Assembly: GCA_001598975.1 (NCBI GenBank) | Contig: BBXU01002273.1 | Location: 1 to 45,990, forward strand | Origin: Parachlorella kessleri | Taxonomy: Eukaryota; Chlorophyta; Trebouxiophyceae; Chlorellales; Chlorellaceae | Length of the DNA: 45,990 nt | Direction: 5' to 3' | Shown: positions 34,276 through 43,153 of the stretch, piece after piece | Layout of the letters: each line of letters starts with the position of its first letter | Position numbering within the stretch: position 1 is the stretch's first letter | Made by a program: the position numbers and the translations under genes | The notes under the pieces: generated by a model | What the model was told of the DNA's origin: nothing | What the model saw: the letters and a program-made list of their open reading frames with translations, nothing else | Database searches by the model: none

Positions 34276-34604
34276 ACAAGATAGCCACAGGACCCCACCT
34301 TGCAGGCCTGTAGCCTGCCCGTAGCAGACTCGAGAGGCCCACCTCCACCTTACACAAATACTCTCTCGGCATGGTCCCACCTGAGAGAAGCTCAGCCTCA
34401 CCAGCACTTGTTGTACAGCCCCCCTCAGGCAGGGGGGCAGCTCGCCATACACTACAGTATCATGGTACACCGAGGCTTCAGCAGAAGTCCAGAGGCTGCC
34501 CACACAACCAAGCCAAACGCTCCCGGTGGGCCATGCATGCAGTAGCCGCAAGCTTGCAGAAGCGGTTCCATGGGGCGTAGCCACTGCTCAAATCCATGAC
34601 CCTA

Positions 34605-35081
34605 GTCTACAAGGCCACCGTGGCCGGCAAGCTTTTTGGGCTCAGCCAGCTTCCCAAGGTTCTGCGGGGCTGCCTGCTTCCTGGCACGTTCATCAGGGCG
34701 ATCACTGGTCGCCAGTACTGCAGTGGATGCTACGCCTGCTGCACCAATGCTAGTGCCTGCTGCCTCCTCTCCAGCAGCTTCGTGTTGCGGCTGCTGCACC
34801 TGCTCCCTCTGTTGCTGCATTAACATAGCAGGCAGGCAAGTGGGCAGATGTGCTGCTTTGACTTGGGCAGCCTGTCGAGCCACCCGCATTGCGCCGGCTG
34901 GGCTAAAGCCACGTGTGGCGTCCGGCATTCCAGTGGAGTGTATATGCAATTTGCGTACACATTGACAAATGCACCCCGCCAGACTCTCTAAAGCTTTGGA
35001 AGGTACTGGGCTTGGTGTGCAATTGTCCCCCATGTTGCTGCTAGGTGCTGCTGCAGCTGCAGTGGCGTTCTCAGTAGGCAA
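34605..35081 (-). CDS. Possible coding exon, unidentified
   Basis: Minus-strand open frame of about 158 codons with no ATG at its left limit, so it would be an internal or terminal exon. It has SKALESLAGCICQCVRKLHI, then a Gln- and Ala-rich part and a basic end before the stop at 34602-34604. The composition is protein-like rather than repeat-like, but the opposite strand also has an open frame. No domain recognised. Confidence 0.25.
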
Positions 35082-36067
35082 GCCCTTCTCATAAGCTTCT
35101 CGGCCCTTAGCAATTCACCAGGCTGACTGCGCCGATATTGGCAGCTCCCTCCCCAGCAACAAATGCCTCCTGGCCAAGCACTCACCATTACCATGCATTA
35201 GCAGGGCGTTCACATGAAGACAGTGCTGCAGCGATTACTGTGACTGCTGTCCCGGTGCTAAGGGCTCGGACTCTCACGCCTGCATCCACGTCTCTTCCTC
35301 TTGCTCCCTAGGGCCACCACCCTGGCGCAGTACTACACCCTGGCACAGTACGGGCGACCACCGTGCGGGCGAGCGATCACTTGCTGGGCCAGGCCTTTTG
35401 GCTCACAGCTGCTCAACCATCAGGAGCCTCAAGAAGGCTCCCTTCTCCGGAATATATTTGCCACCTGTTAATGTATTCTTCGCAGCAACCAACTTGACTC
35501 GTTTGTAAGCATCCCCAACTCAGTGCACTGCAATGCTTCCCAGCACCAGCAGCAGATAGCCCCAACAGGTCAGCCAGCACACTAGCAGCGGTTGCCGGGG
35601 AGCAGCACTTGGTTTGATGTAATAAGTACCAAGCTCCGACAATACAGCTGTTACCTGACCACCCAACCTGGGATGTGAGGCATGGGCCTCCTCGTAGGGT
35701 GGCCAGCTTTCAGCAGAGGTGTCTCTTTCTCCACAGCTGAGGAGGCCTCCACCGTTGTATCTGCGGCTCTGGCGTCACTTGGCATGCACCTCGGGGAAAG
35801 AGCAGGACGCACGTGGCAGTCGTACTTACCCTGCAAAGCCTATAACGCGAACTCAGTTACCTCACATTCATTGGGATCACAGTCCCTGTAATCAACCATC
35901 CTGATCAGCCTGTCCTGGTTCCCGCTGCAGCAGGTACCATAGATACCAGCGGGTTCCAAACCTTGCAGTGCACCACTGTGCCGTCCTTGTTTCTGTTGTT
36001 GGCAGATTGTTGTTGGCAGAGAGCTTCTCCGTACTGTCATGGATAGTGACCTTGTGACGGTTGGTCT

Positions 36068-36103
36068 TCTTCAATGTCAACCTTCAATGTCAATCTTCAA
36101 TGT
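36068..36103 (+). repeat. Three tandem CTTCAATGTCAAC units
   Basis: CTTCAATGTCAAC is repeated three times, 12 bp apart, with one T/C difference. Too short to judge function. Confidence 0.8.
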
Positions 36104-36848
36104 CAACCGACAGCCCTTCCGTTGTCATCTGCTTGTTGGACAGCCGATTCTTCTCCTAAGAAATATGTTTGCGCTGGGGAGCGACCTGTTCGTCTGACAG
36201 GTGAGCCGTTTGTTCATAGAGCTGCGCAGTCTGCCACACGTGAACGCTGTGATCAGTCCCTAGCTACCCCGTGACGGTTGGAAGGGACCGAGCTGCTTAT
36301 GGTGCTGCGTGGTCCAGCCGACCTGAGTTGGCTGGCATTGCAGGTTGGCCACATGTTGAGAGACCCATCATGCGACCGGCGCAGCCCAGCCCGTGGTGCA
36401 GGCTAAAAGTGGGCAGCTGCCCGGCGCATTTGCCACTATGAGCTTTAGACGGAGGCCCAGGCATCACTGACTGAAGGAGGGCACTGGAGGCTTGAAGGAC
36501 GCACCAAGGTAACCCTGGGCCATGTTCTGCAGGGTACACAGTGCTAGGGGCTTGCCCCTGGTTCACTCGGCTGGGAATTCGATCTTGGGATTCATAAGCT
36601 GAAGCATGGCCCTGCTTGCTGCTCTTTGATGTGGATTGCTGGACTTCTTGTCTATGACTACCGGGGAAGACAGATGCTCACCAGCATACTGCGCTGTCGG
36701 CACGGTTGCATCAGCAAGTGGTGTGCACCTGTTTCACTATCTGCCTTTTGCCCTACCTCTACTGGCTGGGTGGATTGAGGTTTGCTAGGTGCGAGGTTCC
36801 AGCCTCCCCGGTTACGCATAATTGTTTTGCAACTCTGCTCCTCTGCAG

Positions 36849-37276
36849 AAGCAGCAAACCTTCAAGCGTGCCACACAGCCATGGGCGGCGTCACTCGAAT
36901 GCTGGATTGTCTAAGGGCTGCTGGCCTGCATATAAGGTATGTGTAATTTGGCCCTGGGGCACGTTGCTTGAGGGGCCCTTGGCTAGGAGGTGCCCTAAGT
37001 TGGTCACCTAGGCATCATTGCAGCGCCCCATGTTTGCCCCATGTTACCGTGGCTCTAGTGTTTTATCTCGTTTGGTTGTTGGTCACCATTTGCAACCAAA
37101 GAAGTCAAATGCAGGCACATGCTATGCTTAATTATTGCTTCACTAAGTGCGCTCTTCCACTCTTGTCGCCTTGCAGGGAAAGTGCTGCAATGGATGGCTG
37201 TGACGGCAGGACTGGCTGCATCAAGCCCAGCAAGCAAATCCTTTGCATGGATTTTGCTTTGGGAAATCAATGTTGA
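36849..37276 (+). CDS. 3' exons of an unidentified gene
   Basis: Exons 36849-36936 and 37177-37276 join in phase (AG|G) to give EAANLQACHTAMGGVTRMLD, CLRAAGLHIRESAAMDGCDG and a Cys-containing end (CIKPSKQILCMDFALGNQC) with stop TGA. Donor GTATGT and acceptor TTGCAG are good. Exon 36849 enters in phase 1, compatible with an upstream exon ending at 36200 (PKKYVCAGERPVRLT). I do not recognise the family; the upstream structure is unknown. Confidence 0.35.
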
Positions 37277-37502
37277 TTAAGGTGCTTGGGGTGCCAGCTT
37301 GTGTCGTGTGTGTCTCGTTAGTAAGGTTGTATTAGCAGGGGATACTCTTGCTTGGGAGTGTGCACACTTGCTCACGTGCTGAGTGCAAGTAGCAACTGCA
37401 ATCTTGAGCCCTCGTTATGTTTTATGTGTCTGCCCTTAGCCTGGACAGACAAGCACTGCAGCCACTTGGGCAGGTTGGGACCATTTGTGGCCCTCCTGTG
37501 AC

Positions 37503-38048
37503 CAGGGTGTCGAATTTTGGCGATATCGCGAAATTTTGGCGATAAATTGGGCTTTCGCCTGCTAGTTTGGCGACGGCGCGTCAGCGTCGTTTTTTGGCAA
37601 TTTTTTGACACCGCGCCTAAGGCGCGGCGCCACTGGCGCCAAATTTCAACCATCCTGTAGCCAAACCAGTACAACGCCAGGACGGCCAGCTATCTAGTCA
37701 AGGTTCAGGGAACACAGTCTGATCACCGTGGAACAGGGGGCGGTATGGGCTTTGACACAGGGGAGGGCTAGGGCAGCAAGGGAGACGAAAGTCGACCCGC
37801 CGTGCCATGTTTGGTGTGTTTCAACAGCTGTAGCCCTGTGCGCAAAGGTGTCTGAAGGCTTGATACCTGGTGGGAGCCAAACATCTGACTTATGTAGCCA
37901 CCACTCGGTGCCAAAATTTGTAGTTGCCAGAGCCAACCCTGGAGCCAGTTTGACTTGTGCCGTCGCCAACGTTTGGCTACAAGTTTTGTAAATCTGGGGA
38001 AGCCATCGCCAACTGTCGCCAAAACCCAAAACGAAATTCGACACCCTG
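37503..38048. mobile_element. hAT-like non-autonomous DNA transposon (MITE), 546 bp
   Basis: CAGGGTGTCGAATTT at 37503-37517 is perfectly inverted at 38034-38048, a 15-bp terminal inverted repeat. The 8 bp on each side are identical (CCTGTGAC, 37495-37502 and 38049-38056), the target duplication length of hAT transposons, and the CAGGG start also fits hAT. Subterminal TTTTGGCGA-type repeats occur inside both ends. Inside there is no frame resembling a transposase, so it would depend on an enzyme made elsewhere. The insertion sits within a CCTGTGAC-type repeat, which slightly weakens the duplication evidence. Confidence 0.8.
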
Positions 38049-38283
38049 CCTGTGACTGTCCTGTGGCCCTCCCGTGACTGTCCTGTGACTCATCTTGTGG
38101 ACTAATCTTGTGACCATCTTGTGGTCTTGCATCTTGTAACCATCCTGAGAGCGTCTTGAGAGTGTCCTGAGAGCATCCTGAGAGCGTCCTGTGTCTGATC
38201 CTGAGAGCGTCCTGTGACACAAGATCCCTACAAGACACACACAAGACCCCCACAAGATGGTTTGCACAGGACCACCACAAGAT
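38049..38283. repeat. Degenerate CCTGTGAC / CACAAGA foldback array, copy 2
   Basis: About twenty irregular units. TCCTGTGAC and ATCTTGTGG types dominate first, then TCCTGAGAGCG types, then the array ends in reverse-complement CACAAGA units, so the two halves could fold on each other. It continues left of the inserted element (37470-37502). Confidence 0.75.
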
Positions 38284-39370
38284 GAAGGCTTCCCCCCAGT
38301 GCTTGTGACACCTAAATGTAACTTAACAACCGGCTTCCACTAGGTAGGCAGTCTCTATCCGCTGCTGGGGCGGTGCAGGCCCCGCAGCAACCCCACATGC
38401 AACCTTCTCAACCACCCCTGGGTGCTGCTGCCAAAACAGGGGGCACGCACCCACCCCATCAATACGCAATCACAGCTCAGCAAGCCGCAGGAGCAAACTG
38501 CATCCAGCCCTATAGGTACAAGGCAGCCTTCTCTCCTCTCTGTTCGCAGTACCTGTGACCCGTCCAACAAGCCCTCATTGCTCCAAGAGCTGCGCCAAGG
38601 TGCAAGCCACTAGGACCAACCGGCCTGCAGGGCAGCACCGGCCCCGCCGCCGCTGCTCAGGTTCCCCCTACAGTTACTTGCTCTCAATGGGAGAGTGGAC
38701 CATCTGTTGTAAGATCCTGGGGTGGGCGCCGGCCCCGCTGCAAAGCCGCTCCACATCTCTCGATATGACGAGCTCTCATGCGTGTGCAGCAACTCCTCGC
38801 AGGAGGGCCTCCCAGCCGCCCTTGCCACCATGAGATGCCATGCTGCCAGATGCTGAGCTGCAATGAAGTGTTCCCGCAGGGCTGCTAAGGCACCTTCCAA
38901 GAGATCTGCTCGGCTGCCTAGGCACCTTCCAACAGCTCTGCTGTAGAGCCCCGCCAGGTCGGTGACTGCACGCACAGCTTGAAAGGGCTGCCAGGATGCT
39001 GCACCGATTGAATGTTTTTGGCTGCCACATGCTGGGCGTCAGAAGAGCCTTCATACAGACAGGCTAAATCAGCAGGCCGCCTCCTGACGCTCTTAGACTA
39101 CCCTAGACTAGCCTCCTGACAGACCCCCAGCTCGGCGCCTGCAGGCAGGGCAGGGGAGGGTTGCCATGAGACTGCCCCCAACAGAGATGGGCTGCCCCGT
39201 GCTGATGCTAGAGCAGCCCAGCGCTACGAGCATACCCCTGCAGGCACGCAGGGGCCGCCCGACCCAACGTGGCTTGAAAGGGCCGTGCTCTATTTCATGC
39301 GGGGCACCCAGCGTTGCCCAGACCGGCGCATCGCACCAGAACCCCGCCGGATCGACACCTGGCAGGAGAG
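38284..39370. other. Duplicated segment related to 43.4-44.1 kb
   Basis: Apart from the minus-strand frame listed separately, no gene seen. The part at 39130-39360 matches 43670-43960 (GCAGGCAGG..., GATGGGCTGCC-CG-GCTG, CACCTG-CAGGA-AGAG blocks), and 39550-39590 matches 44065-44105 (AAGAAGCCCTTG-like block). Confidence 0.4.
38610..38990 (-). CDS. Possible coding exon, unidentified
   Basis: Minus-strand frame after an acceptor-like CTGGCAG with LLEGALAALREHFIAAQHLA and WHLMVARAAGRPSCEELLHT, regular amphipathic-looking sequence unlike the surrounding frames. No ATG start, no recognised family, and the related segment at 43.4 kb does not keep the frame. Could be a remnant. Confidence 0.3.
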   Translation of the reverse strand, partial: QPFQAVRAVTDLAGLYSRAVGRCLGSRADLLEGALAALREHFIAAQHLAAWHLMVARAAGRPSCEELLHTHESSSYREMWSGFAAGPAPTPGSYNRWSTLPLRASNCRGNLSSGGGAGAALQAGWS

Positions 39371-39483
39371 GGTTGTGGGGAGGCGGGGTGGTGTGGTGGG
39401 TGGTGGTGGTGTGGGTGTGTGGATGTGTGGGTGGGTGTGGGTGTGTTCGTGTGTGTGTTGTGGTGGTGGGGGAGGGGGGGGGG
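39371..39483. repeat. Strand-asymmetric G/T tract
   Basis: About 113 bp almost without C or A on the plus strand: GGTGTG, GGTGGT and GTGTGT runs ending in GGGGGAGGGGGGGGGG. Contains many G-runs and could form G-quadruplex structures. The His/Thr/Pro frames on the other strand are artefacts. Confidence 0.9.
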
Positions 39484-39491
39484 CCTTGCCG

Positions 39492-39568
39492 CTTCCCAAG
39501 ATGGTAGCTGTCCCATGGGCAACCATCTTGACATGGATGTCAAGATGGTTGACAACATGGCTGGGAAG
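39492..39568. repeat. Palindrome with perfect 15-bp stem
   Basis: CAACCATCTTGACAT (39520-39534), GG, ATGTCAAGATGGTTG (39537-39551): a perfect stem with a 2-nt spacer. Outer arms CTTCCCA / TGGGAAG (39492-39498 and 39562-39568) allow a longer, imperfect foldback of about 77 nt. Could be a tiny foldback element or a small-RNA hairpin; no evidence of transcription. Confidence 0.8.
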
Positions 39569-40025
39569 CCCTTGCCACAGCCCCTGGTCTGACGGACCGC
39601 AACAAGAATTCAGCCCTACATGGCAAAGCGATCTGCAGCTTGTCGCTTAGTCTGTTAACATGATGTGTGGGTGTCATCGACTGGCAGACCGTTTCCCGGG
39701 CGTAAGCTGGGTTAGTCGAAATCCAAGCTGGAGTAGCAGCTGTAGAGCAAGTATTTGTCCTACAAGAGTCCGATTGACATAAGAAGTGCCATATGGGGCA
39801 TGTATTTGGGTTCTGGGAACCAGCGCCGCCAGGAAGAAAGGACTCCTCGGAGGCACCCTCGGACTGCCCGAGCTTGGCTCGTACGAGGGCCCGGCCAAGT
39901 AACGTTGGTTACAGACACACGTGCTTCGTTGCTGGGTGGAAGGGTCGCGGAATTGCTTAACTGCGACCGTCCTTAGACCCTTCGAGCCTGGGAAGGTTGC
40001 TGCGGGCTGCCAGCCAGCGACGACG

Positions 40026-40706
40026 ATGATGCGCATGCGAACCCCATGGCAAGCCCTAAGCCACGGCCAGTGCCCCTTCTGCGGGGGCATGTTGAGTCGT
40101 GGCGCGCTCTCTCGGTACGCGCATCAAGTCTTTTCAAGTGGCAGGTGGTTGGAACAGGGGATATAAATAGGTAGCTGTGAACGTGTGGGACAGGGCTCCG
40201 AGTCGATGGACAAGACCTGTGGCTCTGGGCTAGCTGCCTTCTCAACTAGCTAGTCAGTTCCAGTGTTTGCTTTTACCTTGATGTGTAAGGGGTCTGTTGA
40301 GGTATACCAATTACGTAGTGGTGGCTTAGGTGCTCCTGAGGGTGCTGCCAGGGCTAGAGCAATGTATGTGCTGGGTGCCAAAGCAGGCCAACCATCGACG
40401 TTCTCCACCAGGAGTGTCAGAAGCCCTACTTGTCCCCCTGGCTGCAGGTGCACAAGACATGGACCAGGCTGGGGGGTATGCGGATGCGGCCACCCCCAGC
40501 TGCCAGGGCACGAGCCAGACCACGCCCAGCCTGAGGCCAGGGGCACCGAGCCTGGACAAATTTTAGCTGTGGCTGCGTTCTATTGCCTTTGCAGCTTTGC
40601 TGGGGCCAGCACAGGATTGTTGGTGGCAAAAGTGCCTGGAGGCGCTTTGTGCGTCCATATTCAACTAGCCGCGCTTCATCAGCATAAAAGCCAGGCTGGT
40701 GCTTGA
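40026..40706 (+). CDS. Small zinc-ribbon membrane protein, copy 2
   Basis: Two exons, 40026-40114 and 40448-40706; 348 nt, 115 residues. Exon 1 ends CPFCGGMLSRGALSR and exon 2 begins CTRHG, so the fourth ligand is His instead of Cys (CxxC-11-CxxH), still able to bind zinc. GVCGCG, LPGHEPDHAQPE and a hydrophobic stretch (LAVAAFYCLCSFAG) align with copy 1. The C-terminus runs past the copy 1 stop through a small indel and adds about 16 residues. The start is the first of two adjacent ATGs. The CAGCGCCGCCAGGAAGAAAG block lies 205 bp upstream. Less certain to be functional than copy 1. Confidence 0.45.
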
Positions 40707-42482
40707 GGAGCTATATGACTTCAAGCTGGCTGTGCACTTCCCATAGTTATGTCATGGATATGCACGTGGTCATCCAGCAATGCCTGATGTACTTATGTGT
40801 CTTATTAGCATGGGTGGCAGGTAGTGGAAACAGGGAGTAGAGCTGGGCTGGACTGGACTGGCAGGGCTGGATACAGGATGCAGAATGAGCCTGAGCCTCT
40901 TATGTATTATGTGTCGTTGAGCAAGTACAAAGTACCACACCTAGTCTTGTCTTACACTTCTGCCACGCTTGCACGCAATTGCGGGTCAGCTGCAGTGACA
41001 GTGTTGTCCCACCCTAGGTGTGAACCTGACCAGGCTTATACTAGGGGTGGTGCATGCCGTTAAAAAATGATACTTGGATCTTGTCGTTTGTGGGCATGGT
41101 ACACCCTGGCTGTTTGTTAGCCCCACATCTGAGAGTCACGGCAGCAAGGTCAGGCGGCGGTATGCTGTTAGACGAGACTTCACTGCTAGCTAGTAGAGTA
41201 CCTATACGTAGGCAGTCACAGCCGGGTGCTGGAGGCTGAAACACTGGGTCCAATTATTATGAACACCTTGTATTCAGAGGGAGGAGCACTGGCCACGCTG
41301 AAGGTGACCTGTAGCATGGCATGCACCACTTGAGCGCTGCTGGCTGGCCACCACTTCCTCATCACCTAACTGTTGCAACACCATTAGCACTCGTCGTCAC
41401 GGCCATGGCAGCAGAGGTCCTCACCTTGGATGCTACTCCAAGTCTCCCAGCTAATGTAGAAAGTACTGCAAAGGAAGGGCCATCCTGGTTGATGGGGCAC
41501 TTGTCAAGCAGATGTCCCAAGATCTGGCTGGTCACTAACTCTCAACAATGCCAGCCGCTTGAACCTTGCCGGCAACTGCACGGCAAGTGCCGCCTGCAAA
41601 CTCTTCAGGTCACAGTTGGCACCCGCCTGCTGCCACCACTTGGAAGATGCCTGCCAGCCCAACCCAGGGCAGGCACACAGCCGGCGGCCCTGCTGTTCGC
41701 ACCAGCACCAGGGCCACCACACTCGCTGGTGACTCCATTTCTCCCACTCTCCAACCCGCTAACCCGTACAAGCTCCTGCTCCGTGTCTCCCAGCTTGGAC
41801 TCGCTTGCAGCAGCAGGGCAGGGTCGGTTGTCCTGCTGCTGCAAGCGGGCGGTTGATCGCACCAGCAGGCTGGTGGCCAGCTGAAACATGGCATGGAAGG
41901 CTTGGGTAACTACAACGTGCTACTATGGGAGTCGGGTCTGTGAAGTATGTGCACTTTGGCGACATAATGCCTTCTGGACTGGCTCGTGCTCCTTAGCAGT
42001 GTCACCTGGCTGGTGAGGTCGCTAGGAACGCCTGTGCTGGGGACACCTCGTGTTCTGGATGAGCTGGCAGTGTCTTGTACAACACAACTCTAGTAAGTGG
42101 AACACTTTCCGTGCAACACGAGGCTTGTAGCTAACATATGTTGGACTACAGTCGCCATGGGTGCGCTGTCATGGACTGGCCGTCGCAGTTCCCGGAACGT
42201 GGATCCGCTGATGTTCAAGCTGCTTCGAACGTCCAATCGAGATAAGAAGTGGTCTTCAGGTCAGTTGAGAACCAGCGCCGCCAGGAGGAAAGGAGGCACC
42301 TTGGACCACGCCTTGGAGTACCCAAGCTCGGCTTATACAAGCGGTGGCAACAGACACACATCCTTCGTTGCTGGGTCAAGAGTACAGTAGAACGCTTACA
42401 TGTGACCGTCTTTGTGAACCTTAGCGCCCAAAGAGGTTGCTGGGGCCTGCCAGCTGTTGAAAGGTTGCCAGCGACGATTATA
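40707..42482. other. No gene recognised; duplicated segments
   Basis: 41560-41880 matches 44370-44645 (CAGGTCACAGT-GGCA, GCCAGCCCAACCCAGGGCAGGCACACAGCC and CACCAGCAGGC-GGTGGCCAGCT blocks). 41967-42480 is the upstream region of zinc-ribbon copy 3 and matches 32617-33245 in part. A minus-strand frame at 41605-41889 looks protein-like but has no recognised motif. Confidence 0.4.
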
Positions 42483-43153
42483 ATGGAAGCCCTGGACGAG
42501 TGCCCATGCGAGTGCCCATTCTGCGGGAACAGGTTCTTCGACAACTCGGTGTCTCGGTACGTAAACAGGTGTTGCAAGGTGGCAGGGGGGCGGGGACGGA
42601 GGTTAGGTAGCTGTGAAATCATGGGGCAGGGCTGGATGCAAGAGGCTCTGGGGCTGAAGCCCGCAAGCTTGCAGGCACAGGCCAGACCAGGCCGAACCAG
42701 GCCTGACCTTGTGAGCCAGCCGGCTGTAGTCTGATTTACTTGTAGCTTCCTGTGCAAGACGCGCAGCGATCTGTGCTAACGCTCTGTGCTTGTGGTTATG
42801 GTGGCAAGGGTGCTTGGGGGAGGGCTAAATAGCCCTGCCAGCATATATGTACACATGCATGGGTGTGCGCTGGGTACCCAACCAGGCCACCCTTCAACTT
42901 CTCCGCCACCAATGCAAAGAGCCTCTCTTCAAGAGGCTTGTGTACCCCCGGCTGCAGGTGTATCCGTTGTGGTTGGGGGCGTGCGCCCAGCTGCCAGGGC
43001 CCGAGCCAGATCCAGGCCATTTATGCCAAGGTCTGCGCGCGGGTCACTACTGAGCCTGGAGCAACTGTCGCCAGGACTGCATTCCTGGTCATTTGCAGTG
43101 TTGCTGGGGCCAAGGCAGCCTTGTGGGTGACCAACCTAGTCTGGACGCGCTGA
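42483..43153 (+). CDS. Small zinc-ribbon membrane protein, copy 3
   Basis: Two exons, 42483-42556 and 42958-43153; 270 nt, 89 residues. The join gives CPFCGNRFFDNSVSRCIRCG, the same CxxC-11-CxxC spacing, preceded by an extra CPCE pair. The middle (GRAPSCQGPSQIQAIYAK) is read in a different frame from copy 1 over about 50 nt, because a deletion and a later compensating indel flank the conserved CAGCTGCCAGGGCC DNA. The end (AFLVICSVAGAKAALWV, then VWTR and stop) is back in frame and keeps the membrane helix. Exon 2 is exactly as long as in copy 1. Its frame is open far upstream of the ATG, so a longer N-terminus is possible. Confidence 0.5.

Larger units (their letters stand above)
33903..36848. 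other. Long stretch without an identifiable gene
   Basis: Contains the CCTGTGG/CACAAGA repeat array (34135-34275), a plausible minus-strand open frame (34605-35081) and small frames with good splice-like edges. One such frame follows the acceptor CTCTTTCTCCACAG ending at 35736 on the plus strand (AEEASTVVSAALASLGMHLG). Another is a 42-codon plus-strand frame 36074-36200 ending at a G|GTGAGC donor whose phase would fit the exon at 36849. None can be joined with confidence. Confidence 0.3.

Noticed and set aside
39290..39592. His/Thr/Pro-rich and Gly/Val-rich open frames
   Set aside because: They arise from the G/T simple-sequence tract.
42249..42482. N-terminal extension of zinc-ribbon copy 3 upstream of the ATG at 42483
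   Set aside because: The frame is open, but in copy 1 the matching upstream frame is closed by a stop, and the ATG position is shared by the three copies. A longer form is not excluded.
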